NCBI GenBank assembly: GCA_023512835.1
Contig: CM042087.1
Location: forward strand, 46,358,249 to 46,422,248
Direction: 5' to 3'
Length of the DNA stretch: 64,000 bases
DNA from: Taxillus chinensis
Taxonomy: Eukaryota > Streptophyta > Magnoliopsida > Santalales > Loranthaceae
A model generated the notes under the pieces. The model was not told where the DNA came from. It saw only the letters and a list, made by a program, of their open reading frames with translations, and made no database searches. This document shows, piece after piece, positions 50,096 to 61,636 of the stretch. Each line of letters starts with the position of its first letter. Within the stretch, counting starts at the first letter, position 1. The position numbers and the translations under genes were made by a program.

Positions 50096-50682
50096 ATGAC
50101 GGAGGAGGCGGCAAGGACGAACGTGCAACGGTTTGAAGCCCTGGAGAATTCCATGACAGAGCTTTCGACAACTTTAGCAAAGATGGTTCGATTCCAAGAC
50201 AGAATTAATCAGAAAATTGATCGATTATTCGCATACAAAGGAAAAGATCCTATAGGATGCAAGCGAACTCAAGGAGATGATCGTAGGTCACAACAAACTT
50301 CACAGGAGGTGAAAGATATTTCAAGCGTTGAAGATGAACTATATTTTCAGAGCTCACAAGGATCAAAACATGAGGTTGAGTTCCCATCTGGTGACTCATC
50401 TAAAGGGATTGGCGACCCAACTCCAACTTCAGAGTTCTTAATCCCTCTGACTTCTTTTGCTCAACCGACCGTGATGGATGATGCCCAAGTCAAAGTCAAC
50501 AAGGCCGTCATCGTCGAAGACTCTCTCAACAATTTCATCAACGCTGATATCATAAATAAGGTTGGACTACAGGTTTTTACCCTACAACCTTTTGTTGTGC
50601 GAGTGGCCAGTGGAGAAAAATTACAATGTGCGGAGGTAGTATGGGATGCGAAGCTCAATGCCCAAGGAGTCAAGATCGAGGA
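50096..50682 (+). CDS. Outer element Gag-protease ORF, 5' part
   Basis: Starts MTEEAARTNVQRFEALENSM, a coiled gypsy Gag N-terminus. After a low-complexity linker it reads FINADIINKVGLQVFTLQPF and VRVASGEKLQCAEVVWDAKL, which is the retropepsin segment just after the catalytic Asp (the D(S/T)G itself reads EDSLNN and seems lost). The Gag core and zinc knuckle between are missing. The frame is cut by the nested element after VKI (50675-50677) and resumes at 60687. Confidence 0.75.
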
Positions 50683-52958
50683 TGTAAAGACTCGTATTTG
50701 GGTAGTCTTGAGAGATAGTCATTCTATGGGAATGTAACTATCAGGACGGTAGTGTAGCCGTCGATGTGAGCATTTTGACCGTACTTGGGCCCGATTCCGA
50801 GTCGGGGCCCGTTTGACCCGATTGTTGACTTTTCGGGGTCTATTGGTTGACTTTGCGTTTGAGCGGTCATTTGGGTGTACTAATATCTGTAGTATTGTGC
50901 TCGTCATTTCGAGCGTTTTTGACCGTAGTTTGACTCAATTTGGAGTTCGGGACCTCGGAGGTTAATTATTGACCGGGTCAATGGTTGACTAGGTCGATTG
51001 CTGGTAAAAATATAAATAGGGGAAAGAGAGCTTCCACGTTACGTTTTAGCATTTCTCTGCGTTGGAGAGCTTAGAGAGAGAAAGAGAGAAGGAAGCTTGG
51101 AGGCCTTGGCGATTTGGGGCGTTTTGAGCTCGTTCAAGCATCAAGAATCATTCCAGGTAGGTGTTCCACTGATTCTTCACCCTTTTCTTGCTGTTTTTCC
51201 TGGATTAACATGTAAGAATTTGATGAAATCATGCAAATTCGTGTTGAACCCTAGAATTTGGGGAAAAACCAATTTTTGGTTGAATCTTGTATTTAAATGC
51301 GTTTTGAGGGGTAAGACGTGAATTAAAACCTAATATATAGTATTAGGTATGAGTTTTATGAGATTCCAGGTTGAATCCAGATGAGAAACAGTGAAAAACG
51401 ATGATGAACAAAGAATCGTCGTGAATCTGGTAGAAACGGCCGATGAGATCGACCGAAATTGAAAATTTCGAATGTGCGATTTCGAAGGTTCGAAGGTTCG
51501 AAGGTAGGTTCGATGTAGTGTAATTTCGAGTGTCGAATGTGAAATTTTCGAGTGTCGTTTCAAGGTTCGAAGGAGTTTCAAGGGGAGTTTCAAGGCGGTT
51601 CATGGGTACTTCGAAGGTAGTTTTCGAAGGTAGTTCGAGTGTAGGTTCGAGAGTCGAAGGCAGTTCGAAACGAGATTCGAAATGCGGATTCGAAACGAGA
51701 TTCGAAATGCAGATTCGAAAATGTAGTTTCACTGGCAGATTCGAAATACAGTTTGACTGGACTGGACCTATTTACATTGCAACCTATACCCATCTACACA
51801 TTTAAGTATTATACTTAAGTTACAATGTAAATAACGAAATACCCCCCATTTGGATTCAAAGAAAAATACTAGAAAAATTAATTCCCACTAGTTCAAAATG
51901 TGAAAATTTGGTTTTAGTGTAAAATTTCGGAAAAAACCCAAAAGTTCGTAGTGGTGAATTTTTGGAAAGTGGGGTTAGACATCTCAGAAAAATCCCCAAA
52001 AATCAGATTATCTTATTTATGCTATGGGAACCCAATGCCGGGACTTTTGATTTCAAGAAAATAGCTGCTATGGGTACTTCCTTCATAAATCAAGGGTTGA
52101 GGATTTACTTGGGAAGACTGGCTACAGTTCCAAAGGAAATGTTGAGCATGACATGCCATACTAATGTTAGTATGTTGGTGTGAGGTATTGGGGCATGGAC
52201 TCCGTGACTTGTTTGGGTTCTCACCGTGATGCACCGATGGTGCTATGTGGTTGACATGGCAGGCATATGCACCGATGGCAGGCCGTGTGGCGACTGTGGC
52301 CGGGCATATTGCGCGCGGGACGGCTAAGGCCTGAGTTGAGCCGTTGAGCTCGTGGAGCTAGGGCCGAGTGCCCTGAGTTGGGATCCCAGGGAGGATCGTG
52401 GACAAGTTGTCTGATGTTTGTTTGCGAGCCGAGTCCCGATGATTGTGCACACTACACAGTGCACGAGTACACAGAGCATGTAGTATAGACTTGTATGTTT
52501 GCATGATGTGGAGTGTCGGGGTCACCTACTGAGCTTGTCGCTCACCCCTACTTGTTGTTTACCTTTTTCAGGTGTGACCCGAGACTAGTGGAGGACTTTC
52601 TTCCAAGAGGACGTGCCCACTACTCTGATGTATGATGCAGTACTGTATTCTGTATCCTGTATTCTGTATTATGTATTGTATTATGTTTGTATCCCGGACA
52701 TGAGTCCGTGGACAGTTATATTTGCATACTGTTGGTGATGCGATGTCTGTATGACTGTTTGGCTTATTGTATGCATGATGATGTATGGGAAAGTACAGGA
52801 TTACCCTTGATGTGTGACTGTACAGGGTTGCATATTTGAGACAGCACCCGCGGTGTAGTCTCTTTTGGTGCTAGTCACCAATCCCTTGACCTTTCGGGTG
52901 CAGGCAAGGGGAAGTCATGTACCCGGTTCCGGGTTCCCTGGAATTCGGGGGCGTGACA
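50683..52958 (+). repeat. Nested chromovirus 5' LTR (2276 bp)
   Basis: TGTAAAGACTCG...GGGGGCGTGACA. A TATA box TATAAATA lies at 51011-51018. It includes a TTCGAA-rich array (51470-51750) and, near 52630-52690, a run of CTGTATTCTGTAT-type units. Confidence 0.95.
51470..51750. repeat. TTCGAA-rich degenerate array in the LTR
   Basis: About twenty copies of TTCGAA/TTCGAAGG, including a duplicated GATTCGAAACGAGATTCGAA block. Repeated in the other LTR at 59200-59470. The repeated hexamer is a palindrome. No coding role; short ORFs here are artefacts. Confidence 0.85.
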
Positions 52959-52961
52959 AGT

Positions 52962-52973
52962 TGGTATCAGAGC
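52962..52973 (+). other. Primer-binding site, initiator tRNA-Met
   Basis: TGGTATCAGAGC three bases after the LTR end, an exact match to the 3' end complement of plant initiator tRNA-Met. Confidence 0.93.
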
Positions 52974-53383
52974 ATGGTCTAGTGGACCTAGGTTAGTGAG
53001 GGGTGGTTAATTGATTCCATGTGACTTGGAAAACTGTAGGGAGGGCGCCTGATCAACGCAGTCCTTACATGTATTCTAGGTTATTTTGGTGTCAGTTAGA
53101 TCATCCTAGGAGCATACATGGGGATGGGGTGCATTGCTAGTGGTATGATTGTGTGCATATAGGGCACTAGATTGTCTTTGTGTGTGATGTGCTCGTATGT
53201 GGTGCCAGGATGGCACGTGGCCGTGAGAGCCAGGACTGGATGTGGTGTACCCTATGGGGTGACACGATGCTATATGCATGGTATGGACCTATGGGTCGTG
53301 TGGTGAGAACCTACAAGTCGGTTGTGCCTTTGATGGTCGTTTGTCTTATTGATCGTTTGTTGTTTGTTGTTGTGGCCGGTGTG

Positions 53384-56300
53384 ATGGCACCACCGAGGAG
53401 AGCTGTCCGAGGCCAAGGCCCGGCAGAGGAGCCCACGATAGAGTCGGGGCACCAGGGGCAGCAGAGCCCGCAGCAGAGATCGTCAGCTCCCGTTGTGGGA
53501 CCTGATTTGGCTCAGGTATTGATTCAGTTGCAGGAGGCCATGCAGGGTATGCAGGGCTCGATGAGGGATATGGCTAGAGAGGTGGATGAGCCAAAGAGGC
53601 AACAAGCCCCTCGGCGGCCACCACGGCCTCGGCCAGGGAGGCGAGGGTGGTGCGGGATGTGCACCAACAGGAGGTCGTGATAGAGCCGCACGACGAGGAG
53701 TGGATTGGGCTGCACGGTTTTGAAACATGCACCCAGGACTTTTGAGGATGGTTCACGGCCTGAGGTAGCCGAGGACCTGGATTAGATGGACAGAGGACAT
53801 CTTTGAGATGATTGGGGTGCCGGATGAGGAGCGGGTGCGCGTGGCGACGCACTATCTGTTGGGTATCCCACGCAGGTGGTGGGAATCCACTAGAGCTGTC
53901 CATGGCGATCAGATGAGCTGGAGAGAGTTTGTTGAGCGCTTCTTTGGGGAGTATTTTCCCAGCTCGTTGCAGATATACTCGACGTAGAGAGTATTATGAG
54001 CTTGTGCAAGGGTAGCATGACTGTGGGTGAGTATGTGCAAGCCTTCACGGATTTGGGGCGGTTTGCTCTGGAGTCTTGGGAAAAGGAAGGCCGGAAGACG
54101 CAGGACTTCATTCAGGGCTTGAGGCCATCTTTGAAAAGACAACTGGAACCGATGCGATTGACCGGCTACGGGAGGCGGTCGACAAGGCGATCATTATTGA
54201 GCGTGGTCGGGATCGGGCGAGAGCCCGAGGCCGGGCGGTTCGGCGGTCCGAGCAAGAAGAGGCGAGTGGGGAGAGAGCGGTGCCGCTCGCCTCGAGAGGA
54301 GGCAGGTGCAGAGGGTTTCTAGCCAGGCAGTGGGACCCCGTGAGAGTTCATCCAGCAGGAGGCCAGGGACCTGTTGGAGTTGTGGTTTGACCGGGCATGT
54401 CTCGAGAGACTGCCCAAGGAAAAAGATGACTTGCTTCCGATGCGGGAAAGTGGGGCATGGAGCTAGGGAATGTGTTACCCTTAGCTCAACCAAGGCGGTG
54501 TAGGCCCTCGTCCGAGAGATCACGGACAGAGGAGTGGGGCTCCATCTCGAGGGTCGGTGTTGCCGGCACAGAGCACGCAGACGCGACTGCGGTGCGGCGG
54601 CCTCAACGGGAGGCACAGGGTCATGTTGATCAGCGGGGCAAGGCCCCAATGGGCCAGGCTAGTGGCAGTGGACCACGAGGGAGGACTTTTGCCCTCACCA
54701 GCAGAGAGGCAGAGGTTCCACCAGTGGATGAGGCAGGAGTAGGACCTTCAGTGGTGAGAGGTACCATCATCATTTCTCATACTATTTGTTCGGTTTTGAT
54801 TGATACTGGTGCTACCCATTCTTTTATTTCGTATGCTACGGTGGTTGGATTAGAGTTAGACCAGGAGACAGTGAGTCAGTCTCTGATGGTTGCTTCACCT
54901 TTGGGTGGAATTGTGATACTTGAGAGTATCTGTCGTGCTTGTCAGGTAACACTTGGGGGTGTTAACCTGTTGTGTGATTTGTATATCATGGAGTTAGATG
55001 ATTTCGATGTTATCCTGGGTATGGACTGGTTGGTCTCCGTGGAGGCCAAGATTGATTGTTTTCGACGGCGTGTGACGTTTCTCACACCAGAGGGCACGCG
55101 GGGTGTCTTTGTGGGTGAGTGGACCGAGGAGGCATGCAGGTTGGGACCATTGAGGCATGGGTGGGGTGATGTGACCCACCGGTTAGCCACTTGACATTGG
55201 TTGACAGGAGGAGAGAGGGGAAGGCTGTCTTGCCACCCATTGTAGATCAGTTCCCGGATGTGTTTCCCGAGGACTTGGTCAGCTTGCCACCCGTGAGGGA
55301 GGTAGAGTTTTCGATCGAGTTGTTGCCAGGGACAACACCGATCAGGTTAGCGGCCTACAGGATGGCACCGACAGAGCTTAGAGAGCTCAAGAGACAAATA
55401 GATGACCTATTGGCGCGAGGCTTTATTAGGCGGAGTAGCTCACCGTGGGGCGCTCCAGTGTTGTTCGCCAAGAAGGCGGATGGTTCACTTCGGCTATGTA
55501 TAGACTACCGGAAGCTGAACCAGTGATCGTGAAGAACAGGTATCCATTGCCGAGGATCGACGACCTGTTTGATCGGTTTCGAGGTGCAAGATGGTTTTCC
55601 AAGATAGACTTGAGATCCGGATACCATCGGTTGAGGGTTAGGGAGGCGGATATCCCAAAGACCGCATTCGGTTGTCGCTATGGGCATTATGAGTGGCTTG
55701 TGATGCCGTTTGGGCTCACGAATGCTCCAAGAAGTGTTTATGGGATTGATGAACCAGGTGTTTGCTTCATTTTTAGATATGTTCGTTGTGGTGTTCATCG
55801 ATGATATTTTGGTCTATTCAACGACCAAGAGGGAGCATGAGGAGCATTTGCAAGGTTGTGTTGCGGACCTTGCGAGAGCATCGGTTGTATGCGAAGTTCA
55901 CAAAATGTGACTTCGGTTGCAACAGGTGCACTTCTTGGGGCATGTGGTATCTTCGGAGGGTATCACGGTGGATCCTGAGAAGATTGAGGCGATCATGTCG
56001 TGGAAGAGGCCCACGAATGTGTTTGAGATTCGTAGCTTCCTTGGTTTGGCAGGCTATTATCGGAGGTTCGTGGAGGATTTTTCCCGGTTGGCGCCTCCTA
56101 TGACACACTTGACTAGGAAGGGAGTTCCTTTCATTTGGTCCGATGCGTGTGAGAGTGCTTTCATGGAGCCGAAGGCACGATTGACCTCAAGACCTATCTT
56201 GATTCTTCCACGGGAGGGTGTGCCTTTCGAGGTGTATTGTGATGCTTCCAGGGTGGGACTTGGTTGTGTGTTGATGCAGACGCGAGGTGATTGCTTATGG

Positions 56301-58130
56301 GTCTAGGCGTTGAGACCACATGAGCGAGCTATCCCACGCATGATTTGGAGTTAGCTGCAGTGATCTTTGCACTTAAGAGTGGCGGCATTATCTCCTTGGG
56401 GAGAAGTTTGTGGTGTATACGGACCACAAGAGCTTGCGATATATCTTCTCTCGGCGAGACCTGAACCTTAGGCAGAGACGGTGGGTGGAGTACCTGCAAC
56501 GGTTTCGATTTGATATGATGTACACCCCTGGGAAGGGTAATGTGGTGGCAGATGCTCGAGTAGGAAGAGCGGGGCCGTGGTGGCCCACTGTGCCATTAAA
56601 GAATGGGAGATGATGGGTCGGTTAGCGGCGATGAGGTTGCAAATGGTGACCAGGTGAGGGGCGAGGGACCCTCGGTGTTGTTGTAGCGGTCCCGGAGATG
56701 CGGATAGGATCATAGAGGATCAGTGGGGGACATTGATTGTGAGGTCATCGAGAGATAGGATTCGACCGGGCAGGTATCTTTCGACTGGACCGAGGATGCA
56801 GAGCACGTCTTTGCGGTATAGGGGTAGATTGATAGTTCCCACTTCTCTTCAGGAGGAGGTTCTTCGGGAATTTCACCAGGTCGAGGTTAGCTGTACATCC
56901 TGGGTGGGACCAAGATGTACCATGCCTGAGGAGGCGATTTTGGTGGCCAGGCCTGAAGAAGGCCGTTGCTGATTTTGTGAGGCGGTGTTTGACCTGTCGC
57001 CAGTCAAGGCGAGCACCCGAGATCACCTGGTGAGTTGCGGTCTTTGCCGGTGCCGAGTGGAAATGGGACCACGTGACCATGGATTTTGTCACCTGGACTT
57101 CCTCGTTCCAGGGGACACGACACTATATGGGTTATTGTGGACCGATTGACCAAATCGGCGCATTTTATTCCGATTCGAGAGACAGACCCAGTGAGAACTT
57201 TGGGACAGAGGTATATTGATGTTATTGTGCGGTTGCATGGAGTCCCATTGTCTATTGTATCTGATCGGGATGCGAGGTTCACCTCTCGCTTTTGGAGACG
57301 ATTGCGGCGAGCTTTGGGTACTAGGGTGAACCTCAGATCTGACCTTTCACCCGCAGACGGATGGTCGATCGGAGCGGACGATTCGGACACTCGAGGATAT
57401 GTTGCGTGCCTGTGTCCTAGATTTTGGAGGTTGTTGGGAGACTCACCTTCCTTTGGTGGAGTTCTCTTACAACAACGATTATCGAGCCACGATTGGGATG
57501 GCTCCGTATGAGGCGCTGTATGGGCGGCCTTGTAGATCACCCTTGTGTTGGGCACAGACGGGAGAGACAGCAGTTCTCGGTCCCGATATGGTTCGAGAGA
57601 CCACAGAGATAGTGCAGCTGATTCGACAGCGCATGTTGACAGCGCAGAGTAGGCAGAAGTCCTACGCGGACCAGAGGCGTCGACCCTTGCAGTTTGAGGT
57701 GGGTGACCGTGTATTTTTGCGGGTTTCGCCGCGTCGAGGGCATCGGAGGTTTGGACGTGGATCCAAACTTTCCCCTCGTTTTGTGGGGCCGTTTGAGATT
57801 GTTGCCACCGTGGGCGCAGTGGCTTATCGGTTAGCTTTGCCACCGGAGTTAGCGCGGGTACATGATGTGTTTCATGTGTCTCAGTTGAGACGGTATCACC
57901 CAGATCCTTCTCATGTGCTGGACTATCGCGAGATAGACTTGGCTGATGATGGTGCCGTTGTTGAGATGCCGGCACAGATTTTGGACAGGCGGGACCAGGT
58001 CTTGCGGGGCAAGACGATCCCACTAGTTCGGGTGTTATGGCGACACCGAGGCATGGAGGAGCAGACTTGGGAGAAAGAGAGCCAGATGCGGATTCTTCAT
58101 CCTGAGCTATTCGAGGATGATCAGTCCTGA
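53384..58130 (+). pseudogene. Nested chromovirus gag-pol, frame-disrupted
   Basis: Gag starts at 53384 (MAPPRRAVRGQGPAEE). Two intact CCHC zinc knuckles lie at 54372-54473 (CWSCGLTGHVSRDC, CFRCGKVGHGAREC). Protease has active site DTG at 54802-54810 and DVILGMDWLV. RT has [11 protein letters not shown] near 55490, [17 protein letters not shown] near 55680 and catalytic FIDDILVYS near 55795. RNase H follows to about 56600 (YTDHKSLRYIFSRRDLNLRQ). Integrase zinc-finger and core lie at 56830-57560 ([42 protein letters not shown]). The tail has [18 protein letters not shown] and chromodomain-like [20 protein letters not shown] to the stop at 58130. About ten single-base frame breaks occur. Several I could inspect sit at CTG/CAG sites (for example near 57054, where the expected PVPEW codons lack one T). 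With those corrected the element would look young. Confidence 0.9.
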
Positions 58131-58391
58131 GGTGGGGAGGATGTGATGGCATTCCCTGAGGTATGAGTTATATTTTATGCATTTGTTTTGCATATGCATA
58201 TGTTGTTTGAGATGTGGTTTAACTCGTTACTGTTGGATCTTGTGCCCAATGTGGGTTCTGTTTGGCTTGTTGTGCATTGCCTTGCACATGTGTGATCGGT
58301 GATCATGTTTGATGTTTTGTTGTTGGGACATTGAGCTTGAATTTTGCTATGTCATTTGGGCATGTGTTTTATTTTCGAGGACGAAAAGTCC

Positions 58392-58405
58392 TAAGGTGGG
58401 GAGGA
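58392..58405 (+). other. Polypurine tract of the nested chromovirus
   Basis: AAGGTGGGGAGGA-type purine run directly before the 3' LTR start TGTAAAGAC. It follows a CGAGGACGAAAAGTC phrase that also occurs, in complement, beside the other chromovirus tract. Confidence 0.85.
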
Positions 58406-60683
58406 TGTAAAGACTCGTATTTGGGTAGTCTTGAGAGATAGTCATTCTATGGGAATGTAACTATCAGGACGGTAGTGTAGCCGTCGATGTGAGCATTTTG
58501 ACTGTACTTGGGCCCGATTCCGAGTCGGGGCCCCGTTTGACCCGATTGTTGACTTTTCGGGGTCTATTGGTTGACTTTGCGTTTGAGCGGTCATTTGGGT
58601 GTACTAATATCTGTGTAGTATTGTGCTCGTCATTTCGAGCGTTTTGACTGTAGTTTGACTCAATTTGGAGTTCGGGACCTCGGAGGTTAATTATTGACTG
58701 GGTCAATGGTTGACTAGGTCAGTTGACTGGTAAAAATATAAATAGGGGAAAGAGAGCTTCCACGTTACGTTTTAGCATTTCTCTGCGTTGGAGAGCTTAG
58801 AGAGAGAAAGAGAGAAGGAAGCTTGGAGGCCTTGGCGATTTGGGGCGTTTTGAGCTCGTTCAAGCATCAAGAATCATTCCAGGTAGGTGTTCCACTGATT
58901 CTTCACCCTTTTCTTGCTGTTTTTCTGGATTAACATGTAAGAATTTGATGAAATCATGCAAATTCGTGTTGAACCCTAGAATTTGGGGAAAAACCAATTT
59001 TTGGTTGAATCTTGTATTTAAATGCGTTTTGAGGGGTAAGACGTGAATTAAAACCTAATATATAGTATTAGGTATGAGTTTTATGAGATTCCGGTTGAAT
59101 CCAGATGAGAAACAGTGAAAAACGATGATGAACGATGAATCGTCGTGAACTGGGTAGAGAACACCTGATGAGATCGACTGGAAATTGAAAATTTCGAATG
59201 TGCGATTTCGAAGGTTCGAAGGTTCGAAGGTAGGTTCGATGTAGTGTAATTTCGAGTGTCGAATGTGAAATTTTCGAGTGTCGTTTCGAAGGTTCGAAGG
59301 AGTTTCGAAGGGGAGTTTCAAGGCGGTTCATGGGTACTTCGAAGGTAGTTTTCGAAGGTAGTTCGAGTGTAGGTTCGAGAGTCGAAGGCATTGAAACGAG
59401 ATTCGAAATGCGGATTCGAAACGAGATTCGAAATGCGATTCGAAAATGTAGTTTCACCGGCGATTCAAATACGGTTTGACTGGACTGGACCTATTTACAT
59501 TGCAACCTATACCCATCTACACATTTAAGTATTAAACTTAAGTTACAATGTAAATAACGAAATACCCCCCATTTGGATTCAAAGAAAAATACTAGAAAAA
59601 TTAATTCCCACTAGTTCAAAATGTGAAAATTTGGTTTTAGTGTAAAATTTCGGAAAAAACCCAAAAGTTCGTAGTGGTGAATTTTTGGAAAGTGGGGTTA
59701 GACATCTCGAGAAAAATCCCCAAAAATCGGATTATCTTATTTATGCTATGGGAACCCAATGCCGGGACTTTTGATTTCAAGAAAATAGGCTGCTATGGGT
59801 ACTTCCTTCATAAATCAAGGGTTGAGGATTTACTTGGGAAGACCGGCACGTTCCAAAGGAAATGTTGAGCATGACATGCCATACTAATGTTAGTATGTTG
59901 GTGTGAGGTATTGGGGCATGGACTCCGTGACTTGTTTGGGTTCTCACCGTGATGCACCGATGGTGCTATGTGGTTGACATGGCAGGCATATGCACCGATG
60001 GCAGGCCTGTGTGGCGACTGTGGCCGGGCATATTGCGCTGTGGACAGGCTAAGGCCTGAGTTGAGCCGTTGAGCTCGTGGAGCTAGGGCTGAGTGCCCTG
60101 AGTTGGGATCCCAGGGAGGATCGTGGACAAGTTGTCCTGATGTTTGTTTGCAGGCTGAGTCCTGATGATTGTGCACACTACACAGTGCACGAGTACACAG
60201 AGCATGTAGTATAGACTTGTATGTTTGCATGATGTGGAGTGTCGGGGTCACCTACTGAGCTTGTCGCTCACCCCTACTTGTTGTTTACCTTTTTCAGGTG
60301 TGACCCGAGACTAGTGGAGGACTTTCTTCCAAGAGGACGTGCCCACTACTCTGATGTATGATGCAGTACTGTATTCTGTATCCTGTATTCTGTATTATGT
60401 ATTGTATTATGTTTGTATCCCGGACATGAGTCCGTGGACAGTTATATTTGCATACTGTTGGTGATGCGATGTCTGTATGACTGTTTGGCTTATTGTATGC
60501 ATGATGATGTATGGGAAAGTACAGGATTACCCTTGATGTGTGATGTACAGGGTTGCATATTTGAGACGAGACCCGCGGTGTAGTCTCTTTTGGTGCTAGT
60601 CACCAATCCCTTGACCTTTCGGGTGCAGGCAAGGGGAAGTCATGTACCCGGTTCCGGGTTCCCTGGAATTCGGGGGCGTGACA
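58406..60683 (+). repeat. Nested chromovirus 3' LTR (2278 bp)
   Basis: Nearly identical to 50683-52958. Differences cluster at CCG/CTG, CGG/CAG and CGA/CAG positions, for example GACCGTAC versus GACTGTAC and GAGCCGAGTCCCGATG versus CAGGCTGAGTCCTGATG. Confidence 0.95.
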
Positions 60684-60686
60684 ACC

Positions 60687-60962
60687 ATCGACCTGCATGT
60701 GGTACCAATGGTGGGAGTTGATGTCTGCTTGGTTGAAAAGTATTGGCAAGGTCGTTACCGATTATCGAGCCATGACAATGGATTTCAAGTTGGATGGAAG
60801 AAAGAGAACTTGGGTAGCTCTACCGCCTAAGGAGGAATGCGAATGTAAAGCTCAGTGCTTTGCGGTGGTAGGTGATGGAGATTGGCGAGAGGCTTCTTGG
60901 AGTAACTTTTTCAAGTTAGGGGAACATGATCCAAAACATCCCCTTGAGGACAAGGGTGTCTT
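60687..60962 (+). pseudogene. Outer element protease ORF, 3' part
   Basis: Continues the outer ORF as IDLHVVPMVGVDVCL, a retropepsin C-terminal segment. After a one-base frame change it reads WLKSIGKVVTDYRAMTMDF and HPLEDKGVFEGRG, reaching the purine tract. The join of protease to the end of the polyprotein shows that RT and integrase were deleted before the chromovirus inserted. Confidence 0.7.
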
Positions 60963-60977
60963 TGAAGGGAGGGGGAA

Positions 60978-61419
60978 TGATGAGAACTGCCGTGACATGC
61001 GCCACGTGTACGTATCGTGTTGCGCAAGACATCTTCTATCGCTGGGATTCTTCTTATATTTACTTTCCTTATCGTAGTAGAAGTCTTTCCTTTTTATTTA
61101 CTTTCCTTTATTTAATTTGCATTAGTATTTTCTTGTTATTACTTTCCTTTATTTAATTAGGGTATTTTGGTATTTTACTTTAGTTTCCTAATTGTATTAG
61201 GTTTCCAATTCCTAGTTCTTGGTTTGCCTATAAATAGGCCTTGTATTCGATGTAATAAATCATTCAAGAGTGTTTTTACCAATAATAAACTCTCATATTA
61301 GAGGTTTATTCTTATTTCGGCTTTTCCAGTTTAATACTTGAATCGCTTGGGCTAGGGTTTGGGTAAATTCTGTTATCCATCTCTAGATTGTTGTTGGATC
61401 CTAATCAAGGTCCTCAACA
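60978..61419 (+). repeat. Outer element 3' LTR
   Basis: Partner of 49586-50028, including the same TATA box CCTATAAATAGG near 61228-61239. Followed by the second ATATG of the target duplication. Confidence 0.93.
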
Positions 61420-61424
61420 ATATG

Positions 61425-61633
61425 TCAAAAATTTAAGAAAAAAATAATAATTCAAACAACCAAATTGATGGCCAAAACCCGAAACGTGATACTGAATTCT
61501 ATATTCAGGTTTAGGACGGACATGAAAAATACAGTTCAGAATTCGAAACACAATTTTATTTCAGGCTAAGACTGCATATAAAAGGTATTTTCTATTGCAC
61601 ATGGGAAATACTTTAATCCCGAGTTATATATTG
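61425..61633. other. Short intergenic gap
   Basis: AT-rich spacer between the outer gypsy element and the next MITE. Nothing recognised. Confidence 0.5.
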
Positions 61634-61636
61634 TAA

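Larger units (their letters stand above)
50683..60683 (+). mobile_element. Ty3/gypsy chromovirus, Tekay-like, nested in the outer element
   Basis: 10.0-kb plus-strand element with 2.28-kb LTRs, a perfect initiator tRNA-Met primer site, and all gag-pol domains through a chromodomain-like C-terminus. The target duplication is ATCGA (50675-50679 and 60687-60691), separated from the LTR ends by three extra bases on each side (GGA left, ACC right). Removing the insert plus one ATCGA rejoins the outer ORF in frame. Related to, but clearly different from, the element at 24766-33983. Confidence 0.93.
49586..61419 (+). mobile_element. Minimal non-autonomous Ty3/gypsy element (host of a nested insertion)
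   Basis: LTRs of 443 bp (49586-50028) and 442 bp (60978-61419), each TGATGAGAA...CTCAACA, are flanked by a perfect 5-bp target duplication ATATG (49581-49585 and 61420-61424). A primer-site-like TGGTGCTTTCATTGAG follows the left LTR at 50032 and the purine tract GAAGGGAGGGGGAA precedes the right LTR at 60964-60977. Leaving out the nested chromovirus, the element is only about 1.83 kb. It encodes a Gag N-terminus and a retropepsin-like segment but no RT, RNase H or integrase, so it would depend on another element. Confidence 0.88.

Noticed and set aside
57004..58152. A 382-codon minus-strand ORF
   Set aside because: Antisense of the integrase and chromodomain-like region of the nested chromovirus; no recognisable domain in the antisense reading.
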